64,000 nucleotides of DNA from Sporolactobacillus vineae DSM 21990 = SL153 (lineage in GTDB: Bacteria > Bacillota > Bacilli > Bacillales > Sporolactobacillaceae): positions 362,784 to 426,783 of the forward strand of contig NZ_KB899042.1 of NCBI RefSeq assembly GCF_000377985.1, given 5' to 3'. The position numbers were made by a program, and so were the translations under genes. Below, one piece after another: positions 44,051 to 53,645 of the stretch. Each line of letters opens with the position of its first letter. Positions within the stretch are counted from its first letter, which is position 1. Below the pieces are notes generated by a model, which ran no database searches, was not told the DNA's origin, and worked only from the letters and a program-made list of their open reading frames with translations.

Positions 44051-45178
44051 ATGACCACTACAACAACCAATACAGCACCTTTTCGATTCGACCAGGTTGG
44101 CAGCCTGCTGAGGCCGGATGAACTCAAATTCGCCCGTGAAAAGTTTCTATCAGGAGAAATCAGCCGGGCAGATCTGACCAGGGTAGAAGATGAAGAAATA
44201 CGGAAAATTGTCGCAAAACAAGTCAGTCTTGGACTCAAAGCCGTTACAGACGGTGAATTCCGGCGCAGCTGGTGGCATCTGGATTTTCTGGCAGGGCTGA
44301 ATGGTGTTGAAACATACTCGCAGCATGCCAGCTATAAATTTAAGGGTGCTAAAACGCGTGATACGAATGTCCGGTTCGCAGATAAGGTATCTTATAATCC
44401 GGATCATCCGTTTTTCAAAGCTTTTGAATTTCTGAACAGCATTGTTCCCAAAGGTATTCTGGCAAAACAAACCATTCCCAGCCCCACACTCTATTTCCGT
44501 GATCATCGCGACGACAATGCTATTAAGTTCTATGCTTCCCGCCAGGATTTTCTGAAGGACCTGGCAGTCGCCTATCGTCAGACCATTCGCCATTTCTATG
44601 ATCTTGGCTGTCGCTATCTGCAGCTTGACGATACAACCTGGGCTTTTCTGATCAATCAGATCATCAACGCCAAAAGTGCTGAAGAAAAAGCAAAATATGA
44701 ACAACTAGCCATAGACAGTGTGACCGTCATCAACGGTGCACTTCAGGACCGCCCGGAGGATCTGACGATCACCACCCATATCTGTCGCGGCAACTTCCGC
44801 TCCACATTCCTTTTCTCCGGCGGTTACGGACCGGTGGCAAAATACCTGTCGCAGCTGAATTATGACGGCTATTTCCTGGAATACGATAACGAGCGATCCG
44901 GTGACTTCTCACCGCTTGGCGATATTTTTAGCGAGCATTCAGATAAAAAGATCGTTCTTGGTCTCGTCACGTCAAAATTCCCGGAACTTGAATCAGAGGA
45001 AGCACTGGAAAAGCGCATCAAGGAAGCCACGCGGTATGTTCCGCTCAGCAATCTCTGCCTGTCCACCCAATGTGGGTTCGCTTCCACCGAAGAAGGCAAC
45101 AAACTGACCGAAGACCAGCAGCGGGCCAAGCTAAAACGCGTTATCGACACGGCGCAGAAAGTCTGGGCTGATGCCTGA
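44051..45178 (+). CDS. Cobalamin-independent methionine synthase-like protein (YxjG/YxjH type)
   Basis: A 375-residue protein equal to the C-terminal catalytic half of MetE. It has FRFDQVGSLLRPDELKFARE, TDGEFRRSWWHLDFLAGL, the zinc-binding region THICRGNFRS and late cysteine CLSTQCGFAS. Bacillus yxjG and yxjH are S-box-regulated members and act as core methionine synthases without the N-terminal folate-binding duplication. AGGAGG lies 7 nt before the ATG. It is second in the metC operon. Confidence 0.9.
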   Translation: MTTTTTNTAPFRFDQVGSLLRPDELKFAREKFLSGEISRADLTRVEDEEIRKIVAKQVSLGLKAVTDGEFRRSWWHLDFLAGLNGVETYSQHASYKFKGAKTRDTNVRFADKVSYNPDHPFFKAFEFLNSIVPKGILAKQTIPSPTLYFRDHRDDNAIKFYASRQDFLKDLAVAYRQTIRHFYDLGCRYLQLDDTTWAFLINQIINAKSAEEKAKYEQLAIDSVTVINGALQDRPEDLTITTHICRGNFRSTFLFSGGYGPVAKYLSQLNYDGYFLEYDNERSGDFSPLGDIFSEHSDKKIVLGLVTSKFPELESEEALEKRIKEATRYVPLSNLCLSTQCGFASTEEGNKLTEDQQRAKLKRVIDTAQKVWADA

Positions 45179-45200
45179 AGATTGTAAAAGAGCACTTAAA

Positions 45201-45243
45201 AACAACAGGGCGCATCCCACTATTCGGGATGCGCCCTGTTGTT
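45201..45243. terminator. Bidirectional terminator between methionine synthase-like gene and adhE
   Basis: A perfect 18-bp stem (45201-45218 with 45226-45243) with a 7-nt loop and A/T-rich flanks, between convergent genes. Confidence 0.9.
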
Positions 45244-45254
45244 TCGTAAATTTT

Positions 45255-47915
45255 TTAAACTTCCGTGCCGATGCCTTCATATTCATTCTCAAGAATCTGC
45301 TTCAGTTCGCTGATCAGCGGTTCCTTCGGATTGGTTCCCGTGCATTGATCTTCATAAGCAAGTTCGGCGAGCTTGTCGACTGTTTCATCAAAATGCTTCT
45401 TATCGATGCCGTTTGCTTTCAAACTCAGGGTGACGTCGCAGTCATGCGCCAGTTTGATGAATGCCTGAACGAAGCGCTCAATCAGTTCTGCCGTAGTGTT
45501 GCCTTTCAGACCGATGAAACGGGCAATCGTCGCATAGTCCTCATCTGCTCTGTAGTAATTGTACTTCGGCCAGATCGCCAGTTTTGTCGGAATCTTGGCA
45601 TTGTAACGGACGACCTGCGGGAAAGTAATCGCGATTGCCAGGCCGTGCGGCAGGCCGAATTCACCGCCGAGTTTATGGGCCAGTGAGTGATTAATCCCGA
45701 GAAAAGCATTGGCAAAAGCCATTCCGGCAATGGTCGACGCATTATGCATCGCCTCGCGTGCTTCCTGATCGCCGTTGTAGGAGGCACGCAGGTTGTCGAA
45801 GACCAGCTTGATCGCCGTCAGCGACCAGCCGCGAGTATAATCCGAAGCATATACGGAGACATAAGCCTCAACAGCGTGCGTCAGCACATCCAGGCCGGTC
45901 CAGGCAACCGTCCGTTTCGGCAATGTTTCCACGAATTGCGGATCAACAATGGCGATGTCCGGCTGGAGCGCATAATCTGTGATCGGATATTTGACATGTG
46001 TTTCGGAATCGGTGATGACGGCATAGGGTGTCACTTCCGAACCGGTTCCGGACGTTGTCGGAATCCCGATATATTTCACTTTCTTCAGTTCCGGTACTTT
46101 AGAGGTCCGTTTGCGGATATCATGGAATTTCTGCTTTGCCCCGAAAAAGGAAGCGTCCGGGCGCTCATAGAACAGCCACATGCCCTTTGCAGCATCCATC
46201 GCTGAGCCGCCGCCCAGCGCAATGATCGTATCCGGCTGGAACTTTCTCATCACATCGACGCCGCGATAGACGGTATCCGTCGTCGGGTCCGGTTCAACCT
46301 GTGAGAAGACTTCAATCTCCGGTTTTTCTCTGCACTGATTCAACATGGCGATCACACGATCCGCGTAGCCGAATTTTACCATTCCGGGATCACAGACGAG
46401 AAAAACACGTTCCATTCCAGGCATGTGTTTCAAATAACGGAGCGAGTTCCGTTCGAAATAGATCTTCGGTGGCAGTTTGACCCACTGCATATTATTGCGC
46501 CGTTTGGCAACAACCTTGATATTGAGCAGATCGAAATCAGACACGTTGTGAGAAATCGAGTTATGGCCGTAAGAACCTGTGCCCAGTGTCAGTGACGGAA
46601 TCATATTATTGTACATATTCCCTATGCCTCCGAGTGCCGACGGTGTATTGACGATAATACGGCAGGCTTTCATTTTCAATCCGAACTGTTTGATCAGTTC
46701 CTGATCCCTTGTATGGATCGCAGCCGTATGTCCGGCACCGCCGAAATCAAGCAGTTCCTCAGTAATTCTGAATGCTTCTTCATGGCCTTTCGCCTTATAC
46801 ATCGAAAGCACCGGCGACAGTTTTTCACGGGACAGCGGGTAGTCAGGACCAACCCCATCAATTTCGGCAATCAGTACCCGGGTCGCCTTCGGTACGCTGA
46901 TCCCGGCTAATTTAGCGATCTCATAAGCAGATTTTCCGGCGATCGGGCCGCGAACACTGCCGCGCCTCGGATCCATCATCGCCTCGCCGAGGGCGCGATT
47001 ATCCTTCTTATCGATAACGACACTGCCCAACCGCTTAAATTCAGCTTTAACAGCTTCATAAATCTCTTCATCGACGATCACACTGTTTTCGGAAGCACAG
47101 ATCATGCCGTTATCAAAAGTTTTGGACAGGGTAATGTCATTCACTGCCTGTTTGATGTTTGCTGTTTTTTCAATGTACGCCGGACCGTTTCCAGGGCCGA
47201 CACCGAGTGCCGGCTTACCGGTTGAATACGCCGCCTTAACCATGCCCGGGCCGCCGGTTGCCAGCACGGTCGCCACATCCGGATGATTCATCAGGGCACC
47301 GGTTGCCTGAATACTTGGCTTCTCGATCCACTGAATCGCATTTTCCGGAGCGCCCGCTTCGACTGCCGCTTTTGCAAGAATCTTTGCCGTTTCGACGCAG
47401 GACTTCTGTGCCTGCGGATGGAAACCGAAGACGATCGTATTCCGTGTCTTGAGGGCGATCAGAGATTTGAAGACCACCGTCGATGTCGGGTTGGTAACCG
47501 GTGTTACTCCGGCAATGATGCCGACAGGTTCAGCAATCTTGACAATCTGTTCCTGATCATTTTCTTCAATAATTCCGACCGTTTTGTCGTGGCGGATCTT
47601 GTTCCAAATGTATTCGCTTGCATAGATGTTTTTGACAGCCTTATCCTCAACGACCCCGCGTCCGGTTTCCTCTACGGCCATTTTTGCCAGTTTCATGTGA
47701 TTGTCCAAGGCGGCGATGGCCATCGCTTCACAGATTTTATCCACCTGGTCCTGATTAAAATGTTCCAGTGTATCCAGAGCTTTTTTTGATTTCTGAACCA
47801 AACTGTCAATGTATTTCTTAATGGATTCCAGATCTGCCTCCGGACGACTTTGCCGTACTGCAGCTTGCTGTTCCAGACTTTTCTCTTTGTCGTTTTGTTT
47901 AACCGTCTTTAACAT
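45255..47915 (-). CDS. adhE: Bifunctional acetaldehyde-CoA/alcohol dehydrogenase
   Basis: An 886-residue fusion enzyme. The N-terminal acetyl-CoA reductase carries the catalytic cysteine in FDNGMICASENSVI; the C-terminal iron alcohol dehydrogenase has IIALGGGSAMDAAKGMWLFYE and the iron ligands in NHSLAHKLGGEFGLPHGLA. It turns acetyl-CoA into ethanol with two NADH and forms spirosomes in known cases. ATG 47915 is chosen for AAAGGAGAGG 7 nt upstream; a start ten codons earlier would lie within the Rex operator. Regulation visible: promoter, cre-like sites and a perfect Rex operator. Confidence 0.97.
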   Translation of the reverse strand: MLKTVKQNDKEKSLEQQAAVRQSRPEADLESIKKYIDSLVQKSKKALDTLEHFNQDQVDKICEAMAIAALDNHMKLAKMAVEETGRGVVEDKAVKNIYASEYIWNKIRHDKTVGIIEENDQEQIVKIAEPVGIIAGVTPVTNPTSTVVFKSLIALKTRNTIVFGFHPQAQKSCVETAKILAKAAVEAGAPENAIQWIEKPSIQATGALMNHPDVATVLATGGPGMVKAAYSTGKPALGVGPGNGPAYIEKTANIKQAVNDITLSKTFDNGMICASENSVIVDEEIYEAVKAEFKRLGSVVIDKKDNRALGEAMMDPRRGSVRGPIAGKSAYEIAKLAGISVPKATRVLIAEIDGVGPDYPLSREKLSPVLSMYKAKGHEEAFRITEELLDFGGAGHTAAIHTRDQELIKQFGLKMKACRIIVNTPSALGGIGNMYNNMIPSLTLGTGSYGHNSISHNVSDFDLLNIKVVAKRRNNMQWVKLPPKIYFERNSLRYLKHMPGMERVFLVCDPGMVKFGYADRVIAMLNQCREKPEIEVFSQVEPDPTTDTVYRGVDVMRKFQPDTIIALGGGSAMDAAKGMWLFYERPDASFFGAKQKFHDIRKRTSKVPELKKVKYIGIPTTSGTGSEVTPYAVITDSETHVKYPITDYALQPDIAIVDPQFVETLPKRTVAWTGLDVLTHAVEAYVSVYASDYTRGWSLTAIKLVFDNLRASYNGDQEAREAMHNASTIAGMAFANAFLGINHSLAHKLGGEFGLPHGLAIAITFPQVVRYNAKIPTKLAIWPKYNYYRADEDYATIARFIGLKGNTTAELIERFVQAFIKLAHDCDVTLSLKANGIDKKHFDETVDKLAELAYEDQCTGTNPKEPLISELKQILENEYEGIGTEV

Positions 47916-47929
47916 AATCAGCCTCTCCT

Positions 47930-47947
47930 TTGTGAAGTTTTTCACAA
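47930..47947. promoter_or_regulatory. Rex operator of adhE
   Basis: TTGTGAAGTTTTTCACAA is a perfect 7+4+7 match to the Rex consensus TTGTGAAnnnnTTCACAA. It lies directly upstream of the adhE ribosome site, about 60 nt after the predicted RNA start, suggesting NADH-controlled repression. Confidence 0.85.
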
Positions 47948-47960
47948 GTAACCGTTAACA
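47947..47960. promoter_or_regulatory. cre-like site in the adhE leader
   Basis: AGTAACCGTTAACA fits 13 of 14 cre positions and abuts the Rex operator. Confidence 0.5.
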
Positions 47961-47989
47961 ATAAGAGCTCCAAAAATGAAAGCTCTTTC

Positions 47990-48003
47990 TGTAAACGGTT
48001 TTT
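47990..48003. promoter_or_regulatory. Second cre-like site at the adhE transcription start
   Basis: TGTAAACGGTTTTT (12 of 14 on either strand) lies just after the predicted adhE start of transcription, a common position for CcpA repression. Confidence 0.45.
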
Positions 48004-48013
48004 CTATGCTCCA

Positions 48014-48042
48014 AGCATAATAGCAAAGGAGCATGAAGTCAA
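48014..48042 (-). promoter_or_regulatory. adhE promoter
   Basis: Minus strand TTGACT (48037-48042), 17-bp spacer, TATGCT (48014-48019); RNA start near 48007 and a leader of about 90 nt. Confidence 0.65.
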
Positions 48043-48134
48043 TATGATTTTTGAAAATATTTTCGAGCTCACGACTTTTTTTGAAACTTGCCGATCATGC
48101 GGCTCAACTGACAGAGAGCGGCGCTTAGATCGTT

Positions 48135-49394
48135 TCAGTTATTTCTCTGCCTGACGTTACTGATGATCAATCGGCTGGCGGGTAAAGTGGGAATTCTCGA
48201 CAGATTGATGCTCAAATCCTGAACGGGTACATGATACGTGATTTGATTTGCCAGAAAATCCAGGCTCGCTTCCATGACTTTAAGGGTTAACCATTCTCCG
48301 GCGCAGCGATGCCCATGATCCCTGTCTCCTCCCCCTTGAGGAATGAAGTCAAATAGACCGCCCGCCCAATGATGAAAACGATCCGGCCGAAACTCATCCG
48401 GCCGATCCCAGAGACGGGGATCATGATGGGTCCCGTATACATCGAGCAGGACCAGTGTGCCCCTAGTGAATGGACACTGTTTCCAGGCGAATTCCCGGCG
48501 CACCCGGGCACCCACAAAGGGAGTAAAAGGATAGTAGCGGCGAACTTCCTGGACAAATGGCCGGACGTCCCCTTTCCCGGACTGCAGATTGTCCATACAT
48601 TCCGGATGTTCATGAAGCGCATGGGCACCGAAGGTAATATAGGTTGCAATCGCAACAATCGGCCTTAATATATTCAGCAGTTCTACTGCTGCGATTTGCG
48701 TGTCAAGGATCCTGCCGTTTGACTCGCGATACCAGGCCATCGTGTATGCGGCTGAACTTTCCGGCGGATTCATCTCTCCCTTTCGAACGTGTTCAATGAT
48801 CTGTCCTGCCCATTGTTCAGATCTTACCCGGGCAATTCTTCCCTGCCAGTGTCTCGGTCCAATTGCCCCAAAGGCGTCCACCATCTTGCCAAGATCGTTC
48901 GCTCTGTTTTTCACTTCCTGGCCGGTGATTGAAATGCCTGCCCATTCACAGGCAATTTGACACAACATTTCCTGCACTTCATCGAAGAGGACAACCTGAT
49001 CCCTTTGCATCCACTTTTTACTCGTTTCCAGCCATTGTTTCTTTGTCAGATCGACAATCACTTGCAGACGTTCAGGACTCATCAGTTTCATGAACATTTG
49101 CTTGCGGTGCCTGTGCCGGGCGCCATCCAGTCCTTGAACACCGTTCTGTCCGAACAGTGTTTTCTGGACTCTTTTTGGTGCTGCTCCCTTTCGAACAAAC
49201 CGCTCTTCATCATAAAAGAGTTCTGCCGCCTCAGGTCCGGTCATGCAAATCACATTCTGAGCGAGAAGACGGGTTTGGAAAATGTCAGTTTGCAACTTTC
49301 GGCATCTGTTCCGAATAAACACATACCCTTCCCTTAACAAAGCCAGACTATGATCCAGCCCATGATCACGGGGGATTTCTGTTTCTGTAGTCAT
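48135..49394 (-). CDS. cypC: Cytochrome P450 fatty-acid peroxygenase (CYP152, CypC/P450-BSbeta type)
   Basis: A 419-residue soluble P450, close to the 417 of Bacillus CypC. The heme cysteine is Cys364 in GGGDRDHGHRCAGEWL. The Arg-Pro pair that holds the fatty-acid carboxylate is Arg244-Pro245 (NILRPIVAIA). The residue matching Gln85 of P450-BSbeta is Gln87 (NGVQGLDGARH), which favours beta-hydroxylation over decarboxylation. These enzymes use hydrogen peroxide and need no redox partner. AAAGGAG lies 9 nt before ATG 49394. Confidence 0.92.
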   Translation of the reverse strand: MTTETEIPRDHGLDHSLALLREGYVFIRNRCRKLQTDIFQTRLLAQNVICMTGPEAAELFYDEERFVRKGAAPKRVQKTLFGQNGVQGLDGARHRHRKQMFMKLMSPERLQVIVDLTKKQWLETSKKWMQRDQVVLFDEVQEMLCQIACEWAGISITGQEVKNRANDLGKMVDAFGAIGPRHWQGRIARVRSEQWAGQIIEHVRKGEMNPPESSAAYTMAWYRESNGRILDTQIAAVELLNILRPIVAIATYITFGAHALHEHPECMDNLQSGKGDVRPFVQEVRRYYPFTPFVGARVRREFAWKQCPFTRGTLVLLDVYGTHHDPRLWDRPDEFRPDRFHHWAGGLFDFIPQGGGDRDHGHRCAGEWLTLKVMEASLDFLANQITYHVPVQDLSINLSRIPTLPASRLIISNVRQRNN

Positions 49395-49699
49395 GCAGGC
49401 TATCTCCTTTGCCTTCAACTGGTAAAACATTATCTGTATTAACTTAGATAAAAGATTTTATTCATCGGGGAAGGCAGATCAGGATACATCATTGCGGTAT
49501 CTTCGCTAAATTCCTCCTTTGGGTTGCCGCTTATCTCACAAAAAAGCCCGAATGATCAGATTTATATTGGTTCATCTGAATCATTCGGATTTTTATTTTC
49601 AAGAATTTCCGTATCCATTTTTTTCTGCACGAGAAACCACTATTCGTTTGATTTCAATGCACCGGACGAGGCCCTTTCGTTTTACTCATCATTCGCTGA
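49395..49699. other. Intergenic region between P450 and MMPL genes
   Basis: 305 bp with the MMPL terminator at 49540-49600 and, left of it, the likely P450 promoter region; no clear promoter words and no gene. Confidence 0.6.
49540..49600. terminator. Terminator after the MMPL gene
   Basis: CCGAATGAT and ATCATTCGG arms extended by ATCTG pairing; minus strand continues GGGCTTTTTT, plus strand ATTTTTATTTT. Confidence 0.8.
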
Positions 49700-52600
49700 T
49701 CATTCTGCGTTCCTTTTAAACTTTGGCGGCGAGTCAATGAGTGAAATCATCGCCGGAACAAAGATCGGAAGCATAATGAAGCAGAGTACGATCAGACCGG
49801 TGATGACAGCCGTTGCCAGCTCAATAAGGAGCACAATTCCTGACGGCATCAGTGTCGCGAAAGTTCCCCCAAGGATCACGAAGGCCGACAAAATGATGGT
49901 GCCCACTCGTTTTGCGGCTTCGACAATCGCTTCCTTGCCCGACATCAGCGGATATTCCTTATAACGTGCCAGCAGAAAGATGCTGTAGTCTACGCCCAGA
50001 GCAACGATCACGATAAAGGCGAAGAATGGAACGAAAGAGGAGATTCCCTCCAGGCCAAACATACTGATGAACAAAGCGTTCAGGACAAACATGGCCGCAT
50101 AGTAGGCCCCCATTAGAGACACCGTGATAAACACCGGGATCCAGAAAGAACGCATCACAACGATCAGTACAAGCAACACGCCAATGAGTACAATAACCGT
50201 TAAGCGATTCAAATCTTTTGTCAAAACATTGTTTGTGTCATAGGTTGTCGAGCTTGGACCGGAAACGGCTGCCTTGGCATCAGTCAAAGTTGTTCCCTTC
50301 ACTCCGTTCTTCACCACTGTATTCATGTGCCTGATTGTATTTAAAGCTTGCTTTGAATAAGGGTCATTATCGAGAATCACCGTTATTTTGGTAATGGTCC
50401 GGTCTTTAGACATGAACGCATCCAATGCCTGCTGATACTGTTTATCGTTCAGTGCTTCATCCGGTATTGAGAAGCTTCGATTTGTATTAAGCTGTGAAAG
50501 GAAATCGTTGGTCTTTCCCAAGCCGCCCGATAGTTGATCCAATCCTTTATTGACATCCGCCAGCTTGTCGCTGAATGTATGGAACCCATTAAGGCCATCT
50601 GCCAGCTTCTGCTGACCGGATTTCATTTGCCCCAGTCCGTCCGTTACCTGGTCCATATTGGTAACGATCTTTCCGATGCCTGAAGAGGCACTGTCAAGAC
50701 CGCTTTTCGTTTTTTCAAGTCCCTCCGCCATTTTGGACAGGCCGGCACTCATCTCAGCCAGATGCGTGTTCGCCATTTTGAATCCGGTCGTCAGTGCATT
50801 GTAGTTCTTGTTCAATGCATCGATGCCTTCCGGGGTGATCCTGGCCAATGACGCAGACAACTGATCGATGCCTGCTTTTAATTGAAGATAGTTCTGATCA
50901 CTGGCAACTCCCGGACTGCTTTCACCGAGCGTCGCCGTCAGCATTTGCATCTGCGTGAGTGCATTCTTGACGCCGAGCAGCGCTTTTGCGGTGTCTTGAT
51001 AACTGGTACCCATTTTCGCATAGCCGGACTGCATCTGATCATAGTTATCAGCGAGTGTATGCACAGCACCACTCATTTTTTCAAGATTACTTTCAATTTG
51101 TCCGATCCCGTCACTGATATTTTGTGATTGACCGGTGCCTCCGAGCCCACTTTGAATTTGCTTAAGTCCGCTGGTCAGAGCAGTCATGCCATTCTCAAGC
51201 CTGGCTGTTCCGTCAACCATCTTATTGACTTGAGAGAAATCAGCCGAGCCAAGTTTTTTCTGAGCCGTTTTCAGACCGCCGCCGATCTGATCGACACCCT
51301 TCCGTGTCGCGGACAATCCGTCTGTGACCGACTTCGTCTGATCGCCGATGTAAAACCCATTCACTTCTTGTCCCTGAGGCCTGGTTATGGAAGAAACTTC
51401 TTTAACGCCTTTAATTTTTTCCAGTTGCCCGGTTAGTCGATCGATTGCCGCCAAAGATTCGTTATTGTCTAAAGCTTTTTTATTCTCAATGACGACAGTA
51501 GCCGGCATTGCATTACCCTTGCCAAAATGATCCGCCACAATATTCATGGCTTTAGAGGAAGGATAGCTGTTGCCAAGTTCGCTGATCGTATCAAAGTTTA
51601 ATTTTTCCTGATAGAAAAACACGGCCGGAACAATAAGTACAGCCACAACGATTACGGAAACAATCGGATGCCGGGTGGCGAGCGTTGCAGTTCCTGCCCA
51701 CATTCTGTTCTCCCCATGTCCTTTACTACTTTTGGATGGCCAGAACAGCTTTTGACCGAGTAGCTTCATCGCAAACGGAGTCAGGGTGATCATCTCGAGC
51801 AACAGAAACGCAACACCAATGACCACGACAATGCCCGACCGATAGATTGGCGATTGAGAGAATATAAGTGCCGCAAAAGCAATAAAGACAGTCAGGATAC
51901 TGTAGACAATCGTTTTTCCGGCCGTTTGGTAGGTCGAGACAATCGCATCGTCAATAGACAATCCTTTTGACAGTTCTTCCTTAAAGCGGTTAAACAGCAA
52001 TATATTATAATCGGTCCCAATGCCGAACAGGATCAGAATAAGCAGCATCTGCGTCAGACTGGTTAGCGGGAAACCTGCTTTGTCAATCAGCTGCGCAGCG
52101 ACCCCCATTGAGCAAAGGTAGGAGAACATAACCGCAAGTAACGAAATGACCGGTGTCACGATGGATCGAAACATAAGGACAAGAACAATTAAAATGAACA
52201 GAACGGTCAGTGCCGCACTTTTCTCAACTCCGCCCTGAGATGCCCTTAAATAGTCATTATTAATGAAATCCTCGCCGGTCAGATAATGAGTAACCGTGAC
52301 CTTGTCCAGCCGCTGATCAATGGCCTTCTTAATATCATCGATTTCTCGAGACTTTTTATCTAACTTGAAGCTCACCATTACCGTTGTTTTATCTTTCGAA
52401 ATCAGCGAATTTTTCACTTCAGGCAGGCTGAAGGGATCCATGATTTCGGCAACTCCGAGCGTGTCTGCATCATCACGGAATTGTTCCACACCCTGCCTGA
52501 CCTGATTCAGCTCGTTATTGGAAATTTTATTCTTATCATAAAAGACAATAAGGTCATTGGTTCCCTTCGACCTTTCCATTTTACTCAATATGGCGTCGGC

Positions 52601-52747
52601 TTGTACCGATGGGCTGTTTTCGTTCAATGCCTTCTGCCCTCTGTCTCTCAGGATGGCATTGATATCCGGCTGCATAGCAACGAGCACAACCGTTGCAACA
52701 AGCCATAAGCATAAAATGAGCCAACGCGCTTTAATGATTCCTCTCAC
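49700..52747 (-). CDS. MMPL/RND-type membrane transporter
   Basis: A 1015-residue protein with twelve membrane segments in two blocks (about 1-350 and 790-1010), each with an RND-like core (FGIGTDYNILLFNRF and ALGVDYSIFLLARYKE). Between them is a long extracytoplasmic region (about 450-760) rich in heptad-like repeats such as GLSKMAEGLEKTKSGLDSA, as in YhgE/YdgH-type proteins. Exporters of this family carry lipids, peptides or drugs. Starts at GTG 52747 with GGGGAGG 8 nt upstream. The divergent TetR gene suggests induction by a toxic compound. Confidence 0.9.
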   Translation of the reverse strand: MRGIIKARWLILCLWLVATVVLVAMQPDINAILRDRGQKALNENSPSVQADAILSKMERSKGTNDLIVFYDKNKISNNELNQVRQGVEQFRDDADTLGVAEIMDPFSLPEVKNSLISKDKTTVMVSFKLDKKSREIDDIKKAIDQRLDKVTVTHYLTGEDFINNDYLRASQGGVEKSAALTVLFILIVLVLMFRSIVTPVISLLAVMFSYLCSMGVAAQLIDKAGFPLTSLTQMLLILILFGIGTDYNILLFNRFKEELSKGLSIDDAIVSTYQTAGKTIVYSILTVFIAFAALIFSQSPIYRSGIVVVIGVAFLLLEMITLTPFAMKLLGQKLFWPSKSSKGHGENRMWAGTATLATRHPIVSVIVVAVLIVPAVFFYQEKLNFDTISELGNSYPSSKAMNIVADHFGKGNAMPATVVIENKKALDNNESLAAIDRLTGQLEKIKGVKEVSSITRPQGQEVNGFYIGDQTKSVTDGLSATRKGVDQIGGGLKTAQKKLGSADFSQVNKMVDGTARLENGMTALTSGLKQIQSGLGGTGQSQNISDGIGQIESNLEKMSGAVHTLADNYDQMQSGYAKMGTSYQDTAKALLGVKNALTQMQMLTATLGESSPGVASDQNYLQLKAGIDQLSASLARITPEGIDALNKNYNALTTGFKMANTHLAEMSAGLSKMAEGLEKTKSGLDSASSGIGKIVTNMDQVTDGLGQMKSGQQKLADGLNGFHTFSDKLADVNKGLDQLSGGLGKTNDFLSQLNTNRSFSIPDEALNDKQYQQALDAFMSKDRTITKITVILDNDPYSKQALNTIRHMNTVVKNGVKGTTLTDAKAAVSGPSSTTYDTNNVLTKDLNRLTVIVLIGVLLVLIVVMRSFWIPVFITVSLMGAYYAAMFVLNALFISMFGLEGISSFVPFFAFIVIVALGVDYSIFLLARYKEYPLMSGKEAIVEAAKRVGTIILSAFVILGGTFATLMPSGIVLLIELATAVITGLIVLCFIMLPIFVPAMISLIDSPPKFKRNAE

Positions 52748-52951
52748 TTCTGATCCTCCCCGTAAAAACTAAATGAATTTCACCTGTTCATGAAGACGAC
52801 TCATAAGCAGAAATCGTCTTTTCTCGATCTAACCATCTATGTTCAGCAATTTATTTATTATGGAGAGGCATTGTCGAATCTCAGTGTTGCATCGTTTAAA
52901 TGTATGCTTATCTTCTTAAAGCCTCATTTATTCTCCTCTTAGAATTCATTG

Positions 52952-52962
52952 AACACAGTGTT
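52952..52962. promoter_or_regulatory. Palindrome at the MMPL transcription start (candidate TetR operator)
   Basis: AACACAGTGTT is a perfect palindrome around a central A, placed 20-30 bp after the MMPL -10 element. Confidence 0.4.
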
Positions 52963-52981
52963 GATTTAATATCATGCTGAT

Positions 52982-53010
52982 AGTATAGTAAACGTAAAAG
53001 TTAAGTTCAA
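52982..53010 (-). promoter_or_regulatory. MMPL gene promoter
   Basis: Minus strand TTGAAC (53005-53010), 17-bp spacer, TATACT (52982-52987). Confidence 0.6.
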
Positions 53011-53090
53011 TATGTAATTTTTCGTTTTCTGTTATTGAATAAACAAACACATCACGTATTGTTTAATAAATGAAGGAAAAGGTGAATCTG

Positions 53091-53645
53091 ATGGTGGGTA
53101 CAAAGAATAACAGACGCACCCAATATACGATCCAGGTAATCAAGGAGGCCTTTTTACGTCTTCTGAACACGAATGAGCTCTCCAAAATAACGGTTACTCA
53201 AATTTGCAGGGAAGCGGATGTCAATCGGGGAACCTTTTATTTGCATTTTAACGACCCGCTTGATTTATTCCATAACATTGAAACGGATCTGACCAATCAA
53301 ATCCGACCGGTTTTAGCCATGCGTCCGCAAGAACAGCTTCATGACTGGCTAAAAAGACTGATTATTATACTTAAAGATAACGAAGCAGTTAGCCAATTGA
53401 TTTTGGCAAATTACCGTAACGGTATCATGATCAATGAGTTGTTTTCTGAAGTACAGGAACAAGCGATTGAGGAATTTAAAGAGGATTTTCATGAGCAGGA
53501 TCCTCACATTCTAAAGTATTACTTTTCCTATTTTGTCAATGGTTCAATTAGCGCTATTTTAAGTTGGTTCGCAGATGAGGAGGATCAATCGATTGAGGGA
53601 ATTACTAAAGCTTTAGCAAACGTCTTGTCGCGATCAACGGAATAA
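53091..53645 (+). CDS. TetR/AcrR-family regulator
   Basis: A 184-residue protein with an N-terminal TetR helix-turn-helix (ITVTQICREADVNRGTFYLHF) and a C-terminal TetR_C-type helical domain. It is divergent from the MMPL exporter and presumably represses it. ATG 53091 has AAAAGGTG about 9 nt upstream; ATG 53070 lies seven codons earlier without a ribosome site. AT content is visibly higher here than in neighbouring genes. Confidence 0.88.
   Translation: MVGTKNNRRTQYTIQVIKEAFLRLLNTNELSKITVTQICREADVNRGTFYLHFNDPLDLFHNIETDLTNQIRPVLAMRPQEQLHDWLKRLIIILKDNEAVSQLILANYRNGIMINELFSEVQEQAIEEFKEDFHEQDPHILKYYFSYFVNGSISAILSWFADEEDQSIEGITKALANVLSRSTE

Larger units (their letters stand above)
52748..53090. 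other. Divergent control region of MMPL and TetR genes
   Basis: 343 bp, AT-rich. It carries the MMPL promoter, an AACACAGTGTT palindrome and TAAACAA/TTGTTTA arms (about 53038-53065) close to the TetR start. No gene seen. Confidence 0.6.
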
